Shown: positions 28,408 to 36,870, counted from the stretch's first letter. The stretch: DNA of 64,000 nucleotides from Tepidibacter hydrothermalis (GCF_029542625.1 NZ_CP120733.1:682001-746000); one strand, 5' to 3'. Notes: generated from the sequence alone by a model not told the origin. Program-made: numbers and translations.

Positions 28408-28486
28408 ATTATTCCTCCTTTATATAATTTCCGTATAGAAAATTATATGATTTACAACGTTTGGATAACACTGATAAAAGAACTAT

Positions 28487-28570
28487 ACTTGCAACTATTT
28501 TTGAGCAACGGAGCCTGTAAGGATCGTTGGCGATATGAGTCACCGCGTTAGCGAGTAGACGAATTTTTTA
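28487..28570 (+). repeat. Family B 84-bp GC-rich repeat, copy 1
   Basis: Begins ACTTGCAACTATTTTTGAGC and ends TAGACGAATTTTTT; it differs from 59953-60036 at a single base (T or C at the GGCGAxATGAG position). The core is far richer in G+C than its surroundings. It can form CAACG/CGTTG, GGCGAY/GTCACC and a CGC-GTTA-GCG hairpin, with a T6 tract at the end. It lies in the divergent region between the YkvI-like gene and the response regulator. Confidence 0.85.
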
Positions 28571-28683
28571 TATTAATTGTATGTATGTAAATTAAATAAT
28601 TGCACAAATAATTAAGAAAATAGCTTGGATAGAAATATATTAATAATTAGTCATATAGGTTATAATTTATATTAAAGATATAT

Positions 28684-28832
28684 TTATCGGAAAGTTAAAA
28701 GTTCTAAAACTCTATCATCTTAAGGTAGAAGATGAGAACTTAACAGCTTCTGGATTAGTTTACCCCTAGGGCACTTACGCAACTAGAAATTCATATGGAG
28801 TAAAAACTTTATGTGAATTAAATTTCACTTTA
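28684..28832 (-). repeat. Repeat family A, copy 4 (minus orientation)
   Basis: On the minus strand it begins AAAGTGAAATTTAATTCACA, contains AATCCAGAAGCTGTTAAGTT and ends AACTTTCCGATAA, matching the full element at 32401. It is about 20 bp longer in the spacer between its two hairpins (around 28760-28780). In its own direction it points to the YkvI-like gene. On the + strand it ends 12 bp before the response regulator ATG, so it would be in that gene's leader in antisense form. Confidence 0.75.
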
Positions 28833-28844
28833 TGGGAGGGTATA

Positions 28845-29522
28845 ATGAGTACAAAAAAGATATTAATAGCTGATGATGAGAAGCGTATGAGAAAGTTAGT
28901 ATCTGATTTTTTAAAGAAAGAAGGATATTCTATAATAGAAGCTAATGATGGTGAAGAAGCTATTGATTTATTTGAAGAAGAAAAGGATATAGATTTAGTA
29001 ATATTAGATGTTATGATGCCAAAATATGATGGCTGGATAGTCTGTAGGAAAATAAGAAAAAAATCTAGTGTACCTATAATAATGTTAACCGCTAGAAGTG
29101 AAGAGTTCGATGAATTGTTTGGATTTGAAATGGGAGCCGATGAATATGTAAAAAAACCATTTAGTCCTAAAATACTGGTAGCAAGGGTAAATGCACTTTT
29201 TAGAAGGAGTAAAGAAGAGAAAGAAGATATTCAAGTATTTGGAAAATTAAAAATTGATGATAATGCTAAGGGAGTATATATAGAAGATGAGTCAATAGAT
29301 TTAAGTCCTAAAGAATATGAACTATTGTTATATATGATAAATAATAAAGGAACGGCGCTCAGTAGAGAGCAAATACTTAATAATGTATGGGGGTATGATT
29401 ATTTTGGTGAGCTTAGAACTGTCGATACTCATATAAACAGACTTAGAATAAAGCTTGAAAATCAAAGTGATTTAATTCATACGGTAAGAGGTATAGGATA
29501 TAGATTTGAGGTTGACAAATAA
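28845..29522 (+). CDS. OmpR/PhoB-family response regulator
   Basis: A 225-residue two-component regulator. The receiver domain (about residues 1-120) shows the acidic pair ADDEKR, phosphoacceptor Asp in LVILDVMMPKYDG and the Lys in VKKPFSPK. The C-terminal winged helix (about 130-223) has LSPKEYELLLYMINN and TVDTHINRLRIKLE. It would bind DNA as a dimer when phosphorylated by the kinase encoded next, whose ATG overlaps its stop by one base. Ribosome site TGGGAGGG. The target genes are not visible. Confidence 0.95.
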   Translation: MSTKKILIADDEKRMRKLVSDFLKKEGYSIIEANDGEEAIDLFEEEKDIDLVILDVMMPKYDGWIVCRKIRKKSSVPIIMLTARSEEFDELFGFEMGADEYVKKPFSPKILVARVNALFRRSKEEKEDIQVFGKLKIDDNAKGVYIEDESIDLSPKEYELLLYMINNKGTALSREQILNNVWGYDYFGELRTVDTHINRLRIKLENQSDLIHTVRGIGYRFEVDK

Positions 29523-30958
29523 TGAAAAAATCTATAAAGACAAAACTATTTGTAGGTATAACTAGTATAGTTGTTATATTTGTAGTTCTTTTATGGGGAC
29601 TTAATTCTACTTTGCTAGAAAAATACTATATAAAGCAAAAGAAAAACATATTAATAAATGCAAGTAAAGATATCGATTCTATATATACAGGGCATATAGA
29701 TGATATATACATAGACCTTGAAGTTATTAAAAATACGACAGGTGCAAGTATAATAATAATAAGTCCCAATAGACATGTTAAGTATACATCAGTTGGAATG
29801 TATGCAAAAAGGGCATTTGGTCCTATTTATTCAAATGGAATAACGAACAGTAACAAAAGAAATGTATTTACATTAGAATCGGATAAAAGACTAAATATTG
29901 ATTTTTTAGCTCTTAGAACTACCTTAAAAAATAAAGATATATTGATACTTAAAATTCCTATGCCAGCTATATCTGAAAGTGCTAGTATAGCTAATAGATT
30001 TATGCTATTTACAGGATTATTAGCTATAGTAATAGGAATGATATGGGCTTTAGCATTTTCTAAAAAATTCACTAGGCCTGTACTATATTTAAATGATATA
30101 ACTAAGAATATGGCAAATCTCAATTTTTCTGAAAAATGTATAGTAGATACAGATGATGAGCTTGGTCAGCTTGCAAATAATATAAATTATCTATCTAGTG
30201 AACTAGATAAGGCTATATCAGGTCTTCATCAAGAAAATCAAAAGCTTGAAGAGGATATAGAAAGAAAGAAAAAGATAGATAATATGAGAAAAGAGTTCAT
30301 ATCAAGTGTTTCACACGAACTCAAAACGCCGATATCTTTAATACAAGGATATTCAGAAGGACTAAAGGAAAATGTTATGGACAATGAAGAGGACAAGGAG
30401 TTTTACTGCGATGTAATAATAGATGAGGCTAAAAAGATGGATATATTAGTTAAAGATCTTTTGAACCTTTCTCAGATAGAATCTGGATATTTTAAATTGG
30501 AAAAAACAAAATTCAACATATGCGATTTGTTAGATCAAACTATTATTAAGTACAAAAACATATTTGATAAAAAGAATATAGATTTAAAAGTTGATAAAAA
30601 GTATATGGGAAATGTTTTTGCAGACAATATCAGAATAGAACAGATTTTAGTGAATTTTATTAACAATGCAATAGATCATGTGGATGATAATAATATTATA
30701 AAAATAAGCGTATATGATAATAATGATAATATTGGAATATCTGTATTCAATTCAGGAAAATCTATATCAAAGTATGATATAGATAAGATATGGACGAGTT
30801 TTTATAAAGCAGATAAGGCAAGAACTAGAGAGTATGGAGGATATGGTCTTGGGTTATCTATAGTTAGGGCTATTCAAGAAATCCACAATAATGAATATGG
30901 TGTTTTAAATGTCGAAAATGGAGTTAAGTTTTGGTTTAATGTAGATAAATGTTTATAA
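29522..30958 (+). CDS. Membrane sensor histidine kinase
   Basis: A 478-residue kinase with two membrane helices (about residues 8-28 and 160-180) flanking an extracellular sensor of about 130 residues, then HAMP, a HisKA domain with the phosphoacceptor in SSVSHELKTPISLIQGYSEG, and an ATPase domain with N box NFINNAIDHVDD and G boxes including YGGYGLGLSI. It forms a translationally coupled pair with the preceding regulator. The sensor is not a family I can name, so the signal is unknown. Confidence 0.93.
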   Translation: MKKSIKTKLFVGITSIVVIFVVLLWGLNSTLLEKYYIKQKKNILINASKDIDSIYTGHIDDIYIDLEVIKNTTGASIIIISPNRHVKYTSVGMYAKRAFGPIYSNGITNSNKRNVFTLESDKRLNIDFLALRTTLKNKDILILKIPMPAISESASIANRFMLFTGLLAIVIGMIWALAFSKKFTRPVLYLNDITKNMANLNFSEKCIVDTDDELGQLANNINYLSSELDKAISGLHQENQKLEEDIERKKKIDNMRKEFISSVSHELKTPISLIQGYSEGLKENVMDNEEDKEFYCDVIIDEAKKMDILVKDLLNLSQIESGYFKLEKTKFNICDLLDQTIIKYKNIFDKKNIDLKVDKKYMGNVFADNIRIEQILVNFINNAIDHVDDNNIIKISVYDNNDNIGISVFNSGKSISKYDIDKIWTSFYKADKARTREYGGYGLGLSIVRAIQEIHNNEYGVLNVENGVKFWFNVDKCL

Positions 30959-30999
30959 ACTAGGTGAATTTGTGTTAAAATAAACTTTGGCATTGAAAA

Positions 31000-31092
31000 C
31001 ATATATAGGGTTTATGATTACATTAAATTGGATTCATTTGATATCGGTGATAAGATGAAATACTTTGAAATGTAATTCATAAACCCTATATG
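31000..31092. repeat. Long imperfect hairpin between operons
   Basis: CATATATAGGGTTTATGATT pairs with AATTCATAAACCCTATATG at the far end, and the arms continue to pair, less well, to a central GATATCGGTGATAAGATG. The total is 93 bp. There is no T-run. It may terminate the two-component operon or be a small palindromic element. Confidence 0.6.
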
Positions 31093-31157
31093 AAAATTGG
31101 GAGATTAACGTAAATTAAAGAATTTAAATATAAATTAAAAGAGGAATGATATTTATT

Positions 31158-32396
31158 ATGAAATTTTCAAATATTGGAATAAGTAAAGAGTTACAAGATG
31201 TATTGCAAAAAAATAGAATAACTGAGCCTACACCTATTCAAGCTCAAACTATACCTGTAATATTAAAAAGCAAAGATGTTATGGCTCAAGCACAAACGGG
31301 AACGGGTAAGACGTTAGCATTTTTACTTCCTATGTTAGAAAAGATTGATTCTAATAAAGGTACAGTACAGGGGTTAATAGTTACTCCTACAAGAGAACTT
31401 GCTATTCAGATTACAAATGAAGCTAAGAAATTACAAGAGGCAAAGAATATTAATATACTTGCTGCTTACGGTGGACAAGATGTTGAGAAGCAAATCAACA
31501 AGCTAAAGGGAGGTATTCATTTAGTAATAGGTACTCCTGGAAGATTAGCAGATCATCTTAGAAGAAAGACTATAAACTTTAAGAACTTAAAAACTCTTGT
31601 ACTTGATGAGGCTGATCAAATACTAGATATGGGATTCATACATGAGATTGAAGAAATAATAAATAACAGCAACAAGGGAAGACAAACATTATTTTTCTCA
31701 GCTACTTTAACTAAGAAAGTAAAATCTTTATCAGGAAAATATATGAGAAAACCTGAATTTATTAAGGTTGAAAGTCAAAAGGTAACTTTAGATGAAATAC
31801 AACAGATAGTTATTGAAACTACTGATAGATTAAAGCAAGATGCACTTTGTCATGCAATAGATGAGCATAAGCCTTTTATGGCTATAATATTCTGCCGTAC
31901 AAAACGTCGTGCTCAAATTCTTAATGAAGCTTTAAATGAAAGAGGATATGACTCAGATGAACTTCATGGTGATTTAAGTCAACCTAAGCGTCAAAGAGTA
32001 ATGAAGAAGTTTAGAGATCTTAAATTACAGTTTTTAGTAGCAACTGATATAGCTGCTAGAGGCCTTGATATAGATGGTATGAGTTATGTATTTAATTATG
32101 ATATACCAGAAGATGCTGAGAGCTATATACATCGTATAGGAAGAACTGGTCGTGCTGGTAAAGATGGAGTTGCTATTACTTTCGTTGCTCCTAAAGATCA
32201 AAATCTACTTACTGATATAGAGCAAGGAATAGAGATGAAAATACAAAAGCAAAGATATGAAAAAGATGGTAGTGACAATTCTTTTGTAGAGGTGAAAAAA
32301 GCATCTAAGCCTAAGAAAAAAGAATTTCATAAAAAAGGAACTGATTTTAAGAGAAAAGGCAATAAGTTTGGTAAAAACAAAAGAACTAAAAGATAG
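31158..32396 (+). CDS. DEAD-box ATP-dependent RNA helicase
   Basis: A 412-residue helicase containing all core motifs in order: Q motif PTPIQAQTIP, I AQTGTGKT, Ia PTRELAIQ, II DEAD, III SAT, V ATDIAARGLDI and VI HRIGRTGRAG. A Lys-rich tail (about 370-412) probably binds RNA. The type is close to RhlE/CshA-like enzymes that remodel RNA in ribosome assembly, cold adaptation or mRNA decay. I choose the ATG at 31158, whose MKFSNIG fits the family; an ATG at 31146 lies almost on top of the GAGG ribosome site. Confidence 0.95.
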   Translation: MKFSNIGISKELQDVLQKNRITEPTPIQAQTIPVILKSKDVMAQAQTGTGKTLAFLLPMLEKIDSNKGTVQGLIVTPTRELAIQITNEAKKLQEAKNINILAAYGGQDVEKQINKLKGGIHLVIGTPGRLADHLRRKTINFKNLKTLVLDEADQILDMGFIHEIEEIINNSNKGRQTLFFSATLTKKVKSLSGKYMRKPEFIKVESQKVTLDEIQQIVIETTDRLKQDALCHAIDEHKPFMAIIFCRTKRRAQILNEALNERGYDSDELHGDLSQPKRQRVMKKFRDLKLQFLVATDIAARGLDIDGMSYVFNYDIPEDAESYIHRIGRTGRAGKDGVAITFVAPKDQNLLTDIEQGIEMKIQKQRYEKDGSDNSFVEVKKASKPKKKEFHKKGTDFKRKGNKFGKNKRTKR

Positions 32397-32400
32397 ATAT

Positions 32401-32530
32401 AAAGTGAAACTTAATTCAGATGGAGTTTTTACTCCAACTGAATTTCTAGTTGAACCAATCCAGAAGCTGTAGAGTTCTTATCTCCAGCCTTAAGAGGATG
32501 GAGATTTAGAACTCTTAGCTTTCGGATAAA
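32401..32530 (+). repeat. Repeat family A, copy 5 (full-length reference copy)
   Basis: 130 bp beginning AAAGTGAAACTTAATTCAG and ending TTAGCTTTCGGATAAA. Hairpin 1 is TTCAGATGGAGT / ACTCCAACTGAA. Hairpin 2 is long: ATCCAGAAGCT then GAGTTCTTATCTCC, pairing with GGAGATTTAGAACTC then AGCTTTCGGAT. It starts four bases after the helicase stop and lies upstream of the L,D-transpeptidase gene in the sense direction. Confidence 0.85.
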
Positions 32531-32606
32531 AAATATATTAGTTATAAAAAAATATAAATGTCATATATTTACAATATAGATTTTTTTCACGAAGGGGAGA
32601 AATGGA

Positions 32607-33449
32607 ATGATTAAATTCAAATCATGCTTATTGTATTTATTGGTATTTATATTTTTTTTGTCTTCAATATCTTATGGACAGCCTATTACAAATGCTCAAA
32701 TTGTTACTGAAAAGCAGACAGAGTTTACAGGGAATTTACTAAAATTCAAGGTTTTATGTGAAGGAAGCAATATGCAGTATAAGTGGAGCATATTAAAGGA
32801 TTCATGTGTTATTTATACAAAAGATTATAGTGAAAGTAATATGTTTGAATATCCTGTTACATCTGAAGGTATTTATTATGTAGGGGTTAGTATCAAAGAT
32901 GTAGAGGGAAATATTGTAACTTGTGAATCACAAAAGGTAAGTGTGGTAGATAAAATAAAAATAGAGACTCCGAAGGTAGAAGTAGAGCCTACTAAGGTAA
33001 AAACAGCAGAAGAAATAGAGATAGAAAATGTACAAGCTTATGTAAATGAGACTAAGAAATTGACTAGTCAAACTGATAGACTTATATGGGTGGATACTGC
33101 TAAAAATATGGTATATATATTTAAAGGTAAATCTAAAGAGTGGCAACTTGAAAAGAAGATGGTTTGTACGGATGGTAAAGACTCTACACCGACTATTAAG
33201 GGAGATTTTAGTGTCAAGAGTAGGGCGCCATGGCTAATTTCATACAGCGGAAAGGTAAGAGCTAAATACAAGGTCAATTTCTACGGAAATTATTATTTTC
33301 ATTCAATATTATTTAATTCAAAAGGAACAAGAGTTGTCGATTCAAGACTTGGAAAATCTTTATCACATGGATGTATAAGACTTAGTGTTGAGGATGCAAA
33401 GTGGATATATGATTATATACCTGATAAAACTGCTGTTCATATAAGTTAA
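32607..33449 (+). CDS. Secreted L,D-transpeptidase (YkuD domain)
   Basis: A 280-residue secreted protein. The signal peptide (about residues 1-24) ends SSISYG. Residues about 30-110 form a beta sandwich resembling Y_Y_Y/Ig-like domains. A Glu/Lys-rich linker follows. The YkuD domain (about 150-280) ends with the catalytic HSILFNSKGTRVV...SHGCIRLSVEDA motif, with the nucleophile Cys intact. Such enzymes make 3-3 cross-links in peptidoglycan or attach proteins. It has a GAAGGGGAG ribosome site and its own terminator. Confidence 0.9.
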   Translation: MIKFKSCLLYLLVFIFFLSSISYGQPITNAQIVTEKQTEFTGNLLKFKVLCEGSNMQYKWSILKDSCVIYTKDYSESNMFEYPVTSEGIYYVGVSIKDVEGNIVTCESQKVSVVDKIKIETPKVEVEPTKVKTAEEIEIENVQAYVNETKKLTSQTDRLIWVDTAKNMVYIFKGKSKEWQLEKKMVCTDGKDSTPTIKGDFSVKSRAPWLISYSGKVRAKYKVNFYGNYYFHSILFNSKGTRVVDSRLGKSLSHGCIRLSVEDAKWIYDYIPDKTAVHIS

Positions 33450-33452
33450 TTT

Positions 33453-33477
33453 AGCCTGTGATTTCACAGGCTTTTTT
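33453..33477 (+). terminator. Intrinsic terminator after the L,D-transpeptidase gene
   Basis: Perfect 9-bp stem AGCCTGTGA / TCACAGGCT with a two-base loop and T6, three bases after the stop codon. Confidence 0.93.
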
Positions 33478-33512
33478 GTTTAGAAAAAATTTGTGCCTAT
33501 ATCGAAAATGAT

Positions 33513-33650
33513 AGATATTAAAATACCGCTAATTAATCAATATTTTAATAGAACTAGGATTTAGTCTTATTAAATATATTAAAACTTCTTAAACACCTAA
33601 ATCGAGTTTTATAGAATCTAGGTTTTAAATTGATGGTATTAGATCATTAA
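33513..33650 (+). repeat. Family D element, decayed copy 4
   Basis: The left half follows the family closely: TATTAAAATACCGCTAATTA, then TTAGTCTTATTAAATATATT and AAAACTTCTTAAAC. The right half is shortened and mostly no longer complementary, though an AGTTTTATAGAATCTAGGTT segment still echoes it. It lies downstream of the L,D-transpeptidase, but after a separate intact terminator. Apart from this, the 284-bp gap holds only that terminator. Confidence 0.65.
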
Positions 33651-33733
33651 ATAATTTAGTACATATATTTCCATTGAAATTGTTATAAAATTTAGATATT
33701 ATTAAATTAGGAATATAAAGGGAGATTGATAGT

Positions 33734-34297
33734 ATGAATGTGCGAGAAATATATAATCAAAAAATTACTGAAATAGAATCAAGACTTCCTGTTTCTATTA
33801 GAAAAAATACAGTGAATAGAATTAACTCTAGTAAGGATAAAAATAATAATTTTAATAACATTTTAAAAGAACATACAAATAAATTAAGTAATATAAAAAA
33901 TAAAAATTTAAGAAAATCAGAGTCGATAAAGAATAATGTAATTGATTTTTCCAAAAAATATTTAAATGTTCCTTATGTTTGGGGAGGAAATACTCCTAAA
34001 GGATTTGATTGCTCTGGGTTTACAAAATACGTAATGAAGCATTTTGGAATTGATATCAATAGAGTTTCAAAAGATCAAGCTAAGAATGGTAAGTTTATTC
34101 CTAAAAAAGAGTTAAAAACTGGAGACTTAGTTTTTTTTGATACTAAAGGAAATGGTGTATCCCATGTAGGTATGTATATTGGAGATGACAAGTTTATACA
34201 CGCTTCATCAAAATATAAAAAAGTAGTTATATCGCCTTTAAATGAAGGTTATTACTCTGAAACTTATGTTACAGGAAGAAGAGTTTTGAATTCATAA
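33734..34297 (+). CDS. NlpC/P60-family peptidase
   Basis: A 187-residue protein. The last 120 residues are an NlpC/P60 domain: YVWGGNTPKGFDCSGFTKYV with the catalytic Cys near residue 95, then VSHVGMYIG with the His and FIHASS. These enzymes cut D-Glu-diaminoacyl bonds in peptidoglycan stem peptides. The N-terminal 70 residues are Lys/Asn-rich and helical with no signal peptide, so the protein may act during spore formation or leave by another route. The ATG follows GGGAG. An intrinsic terminator overlaps the stop codon region. Confidence 0.88.
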   Translation: MNVREIYNQKITEIESRLPVSIRKNTVNRINSSKDKNNNFNNILKEHTNKLSNIKNKNLRKSESIKNNVIDFSKKYLNVPYVWGGNTPKGFDCSGFTKYVMKHFGIDINRVSKDQAKNGKFIPKKELKTGDLVFFDTKGNGVSHVGMYIGDDKFIHASSKYKKVVISPLNEGYYSETYVTGRRVLNS

Positions 34298-34327
34298 CAT
34301 TTGCTAAAAAGCAGATGTTTTTTTTAT
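34296..34327 (+). terminator. Intrinsic terminator after the NlpC/P60 gene
   Basis: AACATTTGC / GCAGATGTT stem with one wobble, AT-rich 6-nt loop and a T8 tract. Confidence 0.85.
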
Positions 34328-34390
34328 TGTATAACGAATATCACAGGTTATACCTGTGGTTCTAAAAAGCTTATAGCCATGTGTAGAAAA

Positions 34391-34635
34391 AAATAGAACC
34401 TCCAATGTAGAATGGAATTAGGTTTGACGACCAAAACCATTACAAAGGAGGTTCATTCAATATGTATAATAGTGGTTTAGCACATACAAAGTGGAATTGT
34501 AAATATCATATAGTTTTTGCACCAAAGTACAGAATACAAGTAATATATGGAAATATTAAGGCTGATATAGGAAAAATACTTAGAAAACTATGGCGACCAT
34601 ATGGCATTTTTAGGGAATGTAAAGATATGGTATAA
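34391..34635 (+). mobile_element. IS200-like remnant, left end plus truncated tnpA
   Basis: The leader has GAACCTCC (34396-34403) that is exactly complementary to GGAGGTTC (34447-34454), which contains the tnpA ribosome site. A second hairpin GGTTT/AAACC lies inside. This matches the IS200 arrangement in which a leader hairpin hides the ribosome site. Only the left part remains; the right end is missing and the sequence runs into the promoter region of the next gene. Confidence 0.75.
34462..34635 (+). pseudogene. Truncated IS200-type transposase TnpA
   Basis: The frame encodes 57 residues. The first 45 match the start of IS200/IS605 TnpA, with LAHTKWNCKYHIVFAPKYR and then DIGKILRKL. Full-length TnpA is about 140-155 residues and needs the HUH motif and a catalytic Tyr, neither of which is present. 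After WRP the frame reads unrelated sequence (YGIFRECKDMV) and stops. It cannot be an active transposase. Confidence 0.85.
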
Positions 34636-34669
34636 TAATTCTACCTAAAACTACAAGGGGGATTATCGT

Positions 34670-35986
34670 ATGAAGTTGAGTAAGAATAAAATATCTATAA
34701 TTGTAATAGATTTACTTATATTATTTTTAATTTATTATTCAAATAACTATATAGACAAGCATAAAGATATGAAAAAAGCTGTTAATCAAAATATATATTA
34801 TAATTTAGAATATTTTAAAGAAGAACTTCAAGATTTAAATAAGAACATATCTAGTGTTTTAACGGTTAAGGACAATTATAATAACAAAGAATTTATATCT
34901 AGAGGTGTAATTAGGAGTTATTCAAGATGTAACAATATGGTAGGAAAAATAAATGGTAAATATTATGATGATAATTATATATGGGATATATATAGAACTG
35001 TAAATGAAAATATAGAATCTATAATAAGTGATAATATTATAGATGATACAGAACGACAGTATTTAACAACACTTGAGGAGTATAACAATGAACTTTTAAA
35101 AGAATGTAAAAAAATAATGGGCAAATTATATGATGAGGGTTTTTATGATTACAACTACCAAAAGAAAATAGAGAAAAAAATACTTAAAACTCAAAGTGAA
35201 TTTTCTAAAAAAGCAGATGAAATCTTAGATCAAGAGAAGTATAAGATTCTTATAGATTATAAATTAAAAAATGAAGTCGGTGAAAATAGAGAAGAGAATT
35301 TTGAGCAAATAAAAAAATATTGTGAAGAGATATTTTCGAAAGTTATACGAGATGATATTCTTGAATATGATATCAAAAATAATAATAAACCGGAGTATGT
35401 ATTTAATACTCCTCAAGAAGAATTTGAGTCACAAAATAAATTTCATGATAAGCCAAAATATCAATTGAATTACGATAAATCAACCAAAGCAATTAAAATA
35501 AGTACAGTTAGATATACAATATATGCTTCTGATAAAAAATATAACGAACAGGAGCTATATAACACAGCTCAAAATACAGTAAGTAAGTTCATAGATAAGG
35601 TTTATTTATATGATAAAAATATAAGGTATGATGAAAAGATTTTAAAGGATATAACATATAAATATATACAAAAAGATAATGACGTATATTATGAAGGCAG
35701 TGAAATATACATAACTATCAATAAAAATAAGATAATAACTGATTTTTATATAGGAAATTTAAACAAAAATATAATTTCTCCATCTATAACTAAGAAAGAT
35801 ATTGAAAATAAAATAGATGGGGAGATACTAGATATTATAACTATTGCAAATACAAAAGGAAAAGTAGAGTACGAGGCTCATATAAAAGATAATAATATAA
35901 TATATTCGGCAGTGTTTGATGGATATGATGGAAGTCTTAAATATTATGGAACTGATATTAGAGATTATGGTAAAATCATCGAATAG
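34670..35986 (+). CDS. Membrane-anchored protein of unknown function (YpeB-like layout)
   Basis: A 438-residue protein with one N-terminal membrane helix (about residues 8-24) and a long extracytoplasmic part. Residues 30-200 are helical and charged. About 270-438 are beta-rich with repeated KAIKISTVRYTIYASDKKYN- and IYITINKNKIITDFYIGN-type strands reminiscent of tandem PepSY-like domains. This order (anchor, helical domain, PepSY-like repeats) resembles the germination protein YpeB, but I see no sleB partner and no diagnostic motif, so this is only an analogy. The promoter region (TGGTATAAT near 34627) lies in the decayed IS200. Ribosome site AAGGGGGA. Confidence 0.55.
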   Translation: MKLSKNKISIIVIDLLILFLIYYSNNYIDKHKDMKKAVNQNIYYNLEYFKEELQDLNKNISSVLTVKDNYNNKEFISRGVIRSYSRCNNMVGKINGKYYDDNYIWDIYRTVNENIESIISDNIIDDTERQYLTTLEEYNNELLKECKKIMGKLYDEGFYDYNYQKKIEKKILKTQSEFSKKADEILDQEKYKILIDYKLKNEVGENREENFEQIKKYCEEIFSKVIRDDILEYDIKNNNKPEYVFNTPQEEFESQNKFHDKPKYQLNYDKSTKAIKISTVRYTIYASDKKYNEQELYNTAQNTVSKFIDKVYLYDKNIRYDEKILKDITYKYIQKDNDVYYEGSEIYITINKNKIITDFYIGNLNKNIISPSITKKDIENKIDGEILDIITIANTKGKVEYEAHIKDNNIIYSAVFDGYDGSLKYYGTDIRDYGKIIE

Positions 35987-36003
35987 GCCTAACAGGAAAA
36001 AAT

Positions 36004-36082
36004 AAAAATAATACCACTTTTTTATACTAGATTACTTTCTTAATATAGTAATTATTTTATAAAAATAGGGTATTATTTTTTT
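36004..36082 (+). terminator. Large terminator-like hairpin
   Basis: AAAAATAATACC pairs with GGTATTATTTTTTT across a 79-bp imperfect palindrome whose arms (TATACTAGATTACT and TAGTAATTATTTTATA) also match in part. It ends in T7, 18 bp after the preceding stop codon. Confidence 0.6.
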
Positions 36083-36144
36083 GCTTTCAGATAAGTATTG
36101 AATTTATTAAATGTAAAATATTACAAAAAATCAATTGAGATTTA

Positions 36145-36198
36145 ATTGTAAACTTAAAAATGAAAGAGGTTGACAATAGTGATTTAACTATGTAAAAT
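36145..36198 (+). promoter_or_regulatory. BirA-type biotin operator overlapping a sigma-A promoter
   Basis: ATTGTAAAC (36145-36153), 15 bp, GTTGACAAT (36169-36177): an inverted repeat with the half-sites and spacing of firmicute BirA operators. The right half contains TTGACA (36170-36175), and 17 bp further is TAAAAT (36193-36198). BirA bound to biotinyl-AMP would therefore block the promoter of bioYBDA. Confidence 0.85.
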
Positions 36199-36240
36199 AA
36201 CATCGTAAAGAAATGTTTGGTAAAAGGAGAGAATAATAAT

Positions 36241-36825
36241 ATGAAAATTAAAACTAGAGACATGATTTTGATTCCAATGTTTGCTGCTTTAACTGCAATA
36301 GGTGCATTTATAAAAATACCTATACCAATGGTTCCATTCACTTTGCAATATCTATTCTGTGCATATTCAGGAGTTTTTTTAGGGGCTAAGCATGGGTTAT
36401 ATTCACAATTACTATACGTTATTATCGGACTTATAGGAATTCCTATTTTTGCTAATGGAGGAGGACCTACATATATCTTTCAGCCTACATTTGGATACTT
36501 ATTAGGATTTATAGTATGTTCTTATGTAATTGGTAGATCAACTGAGAAATTAAAAGACATTACTTTTATAAAAATACTTAGACCAGTATTACTGGGATTA
36601 TTTTGGGTTTATGTAATAGGTGTTTCTTATCTTTATATGATTATTAATATTTATCTTAAAAAAGCAATGACAGTAAAATCAGCAATATTAGTAGGGTTTG
36701 TACCATATATAGTTTCAGATTTAATTCTCAGTGTAATAATAGCGTATTCAGCTGTTCGTGTGATACCAATATTAAGAAAAACAAATTTGACTGAAAATCA
36801 AATATTAAAAAATCAAGCAGAATAG
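36241..36825 (+). CDS. bioY: Biotin transporter S-component BioY
   Basis: A 194-residue membrane protein with about six helices. It shows the BioY pattern IKIPIPMVPFTLQYLFCAYSG, ANGGGPTYIFQPTFGYLLGF and a C-terminal ILVGFVPYIVSDLILSVIIA with the helix-5/6 signature. It captures biotin, alone or with an ECF energising module; none is encoded here. The ATG at 36241 follows AAAGGAGAG; the frame opens upstream at 36217. First gene of bioY-bioB-bioD-bioA, controlled by the BirA-type operator. Confidence 0.95.
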   Translation: MKIKTRDMILIPMFAALTAIGAFIKIPIPMVPFTLQYLFCAYSGVFLGAKHGLYSQLLYVIIGLIGIPIFANGGGPTYIFQPTFGYLLGFIVCSYVIGRSTEKLKDITFIKILRPVLLGLFWVYVIGVSYLYMIINIYLKKAMTVKSAILVGFVPYIVSDLILSVIIAYSAVRVIPILRKTNLTENQILKNQAE

Positions 36826-36870
36826 TTATTTTAATCTATCTAAATTATATTTTGAGTGGAGTGATATAAT

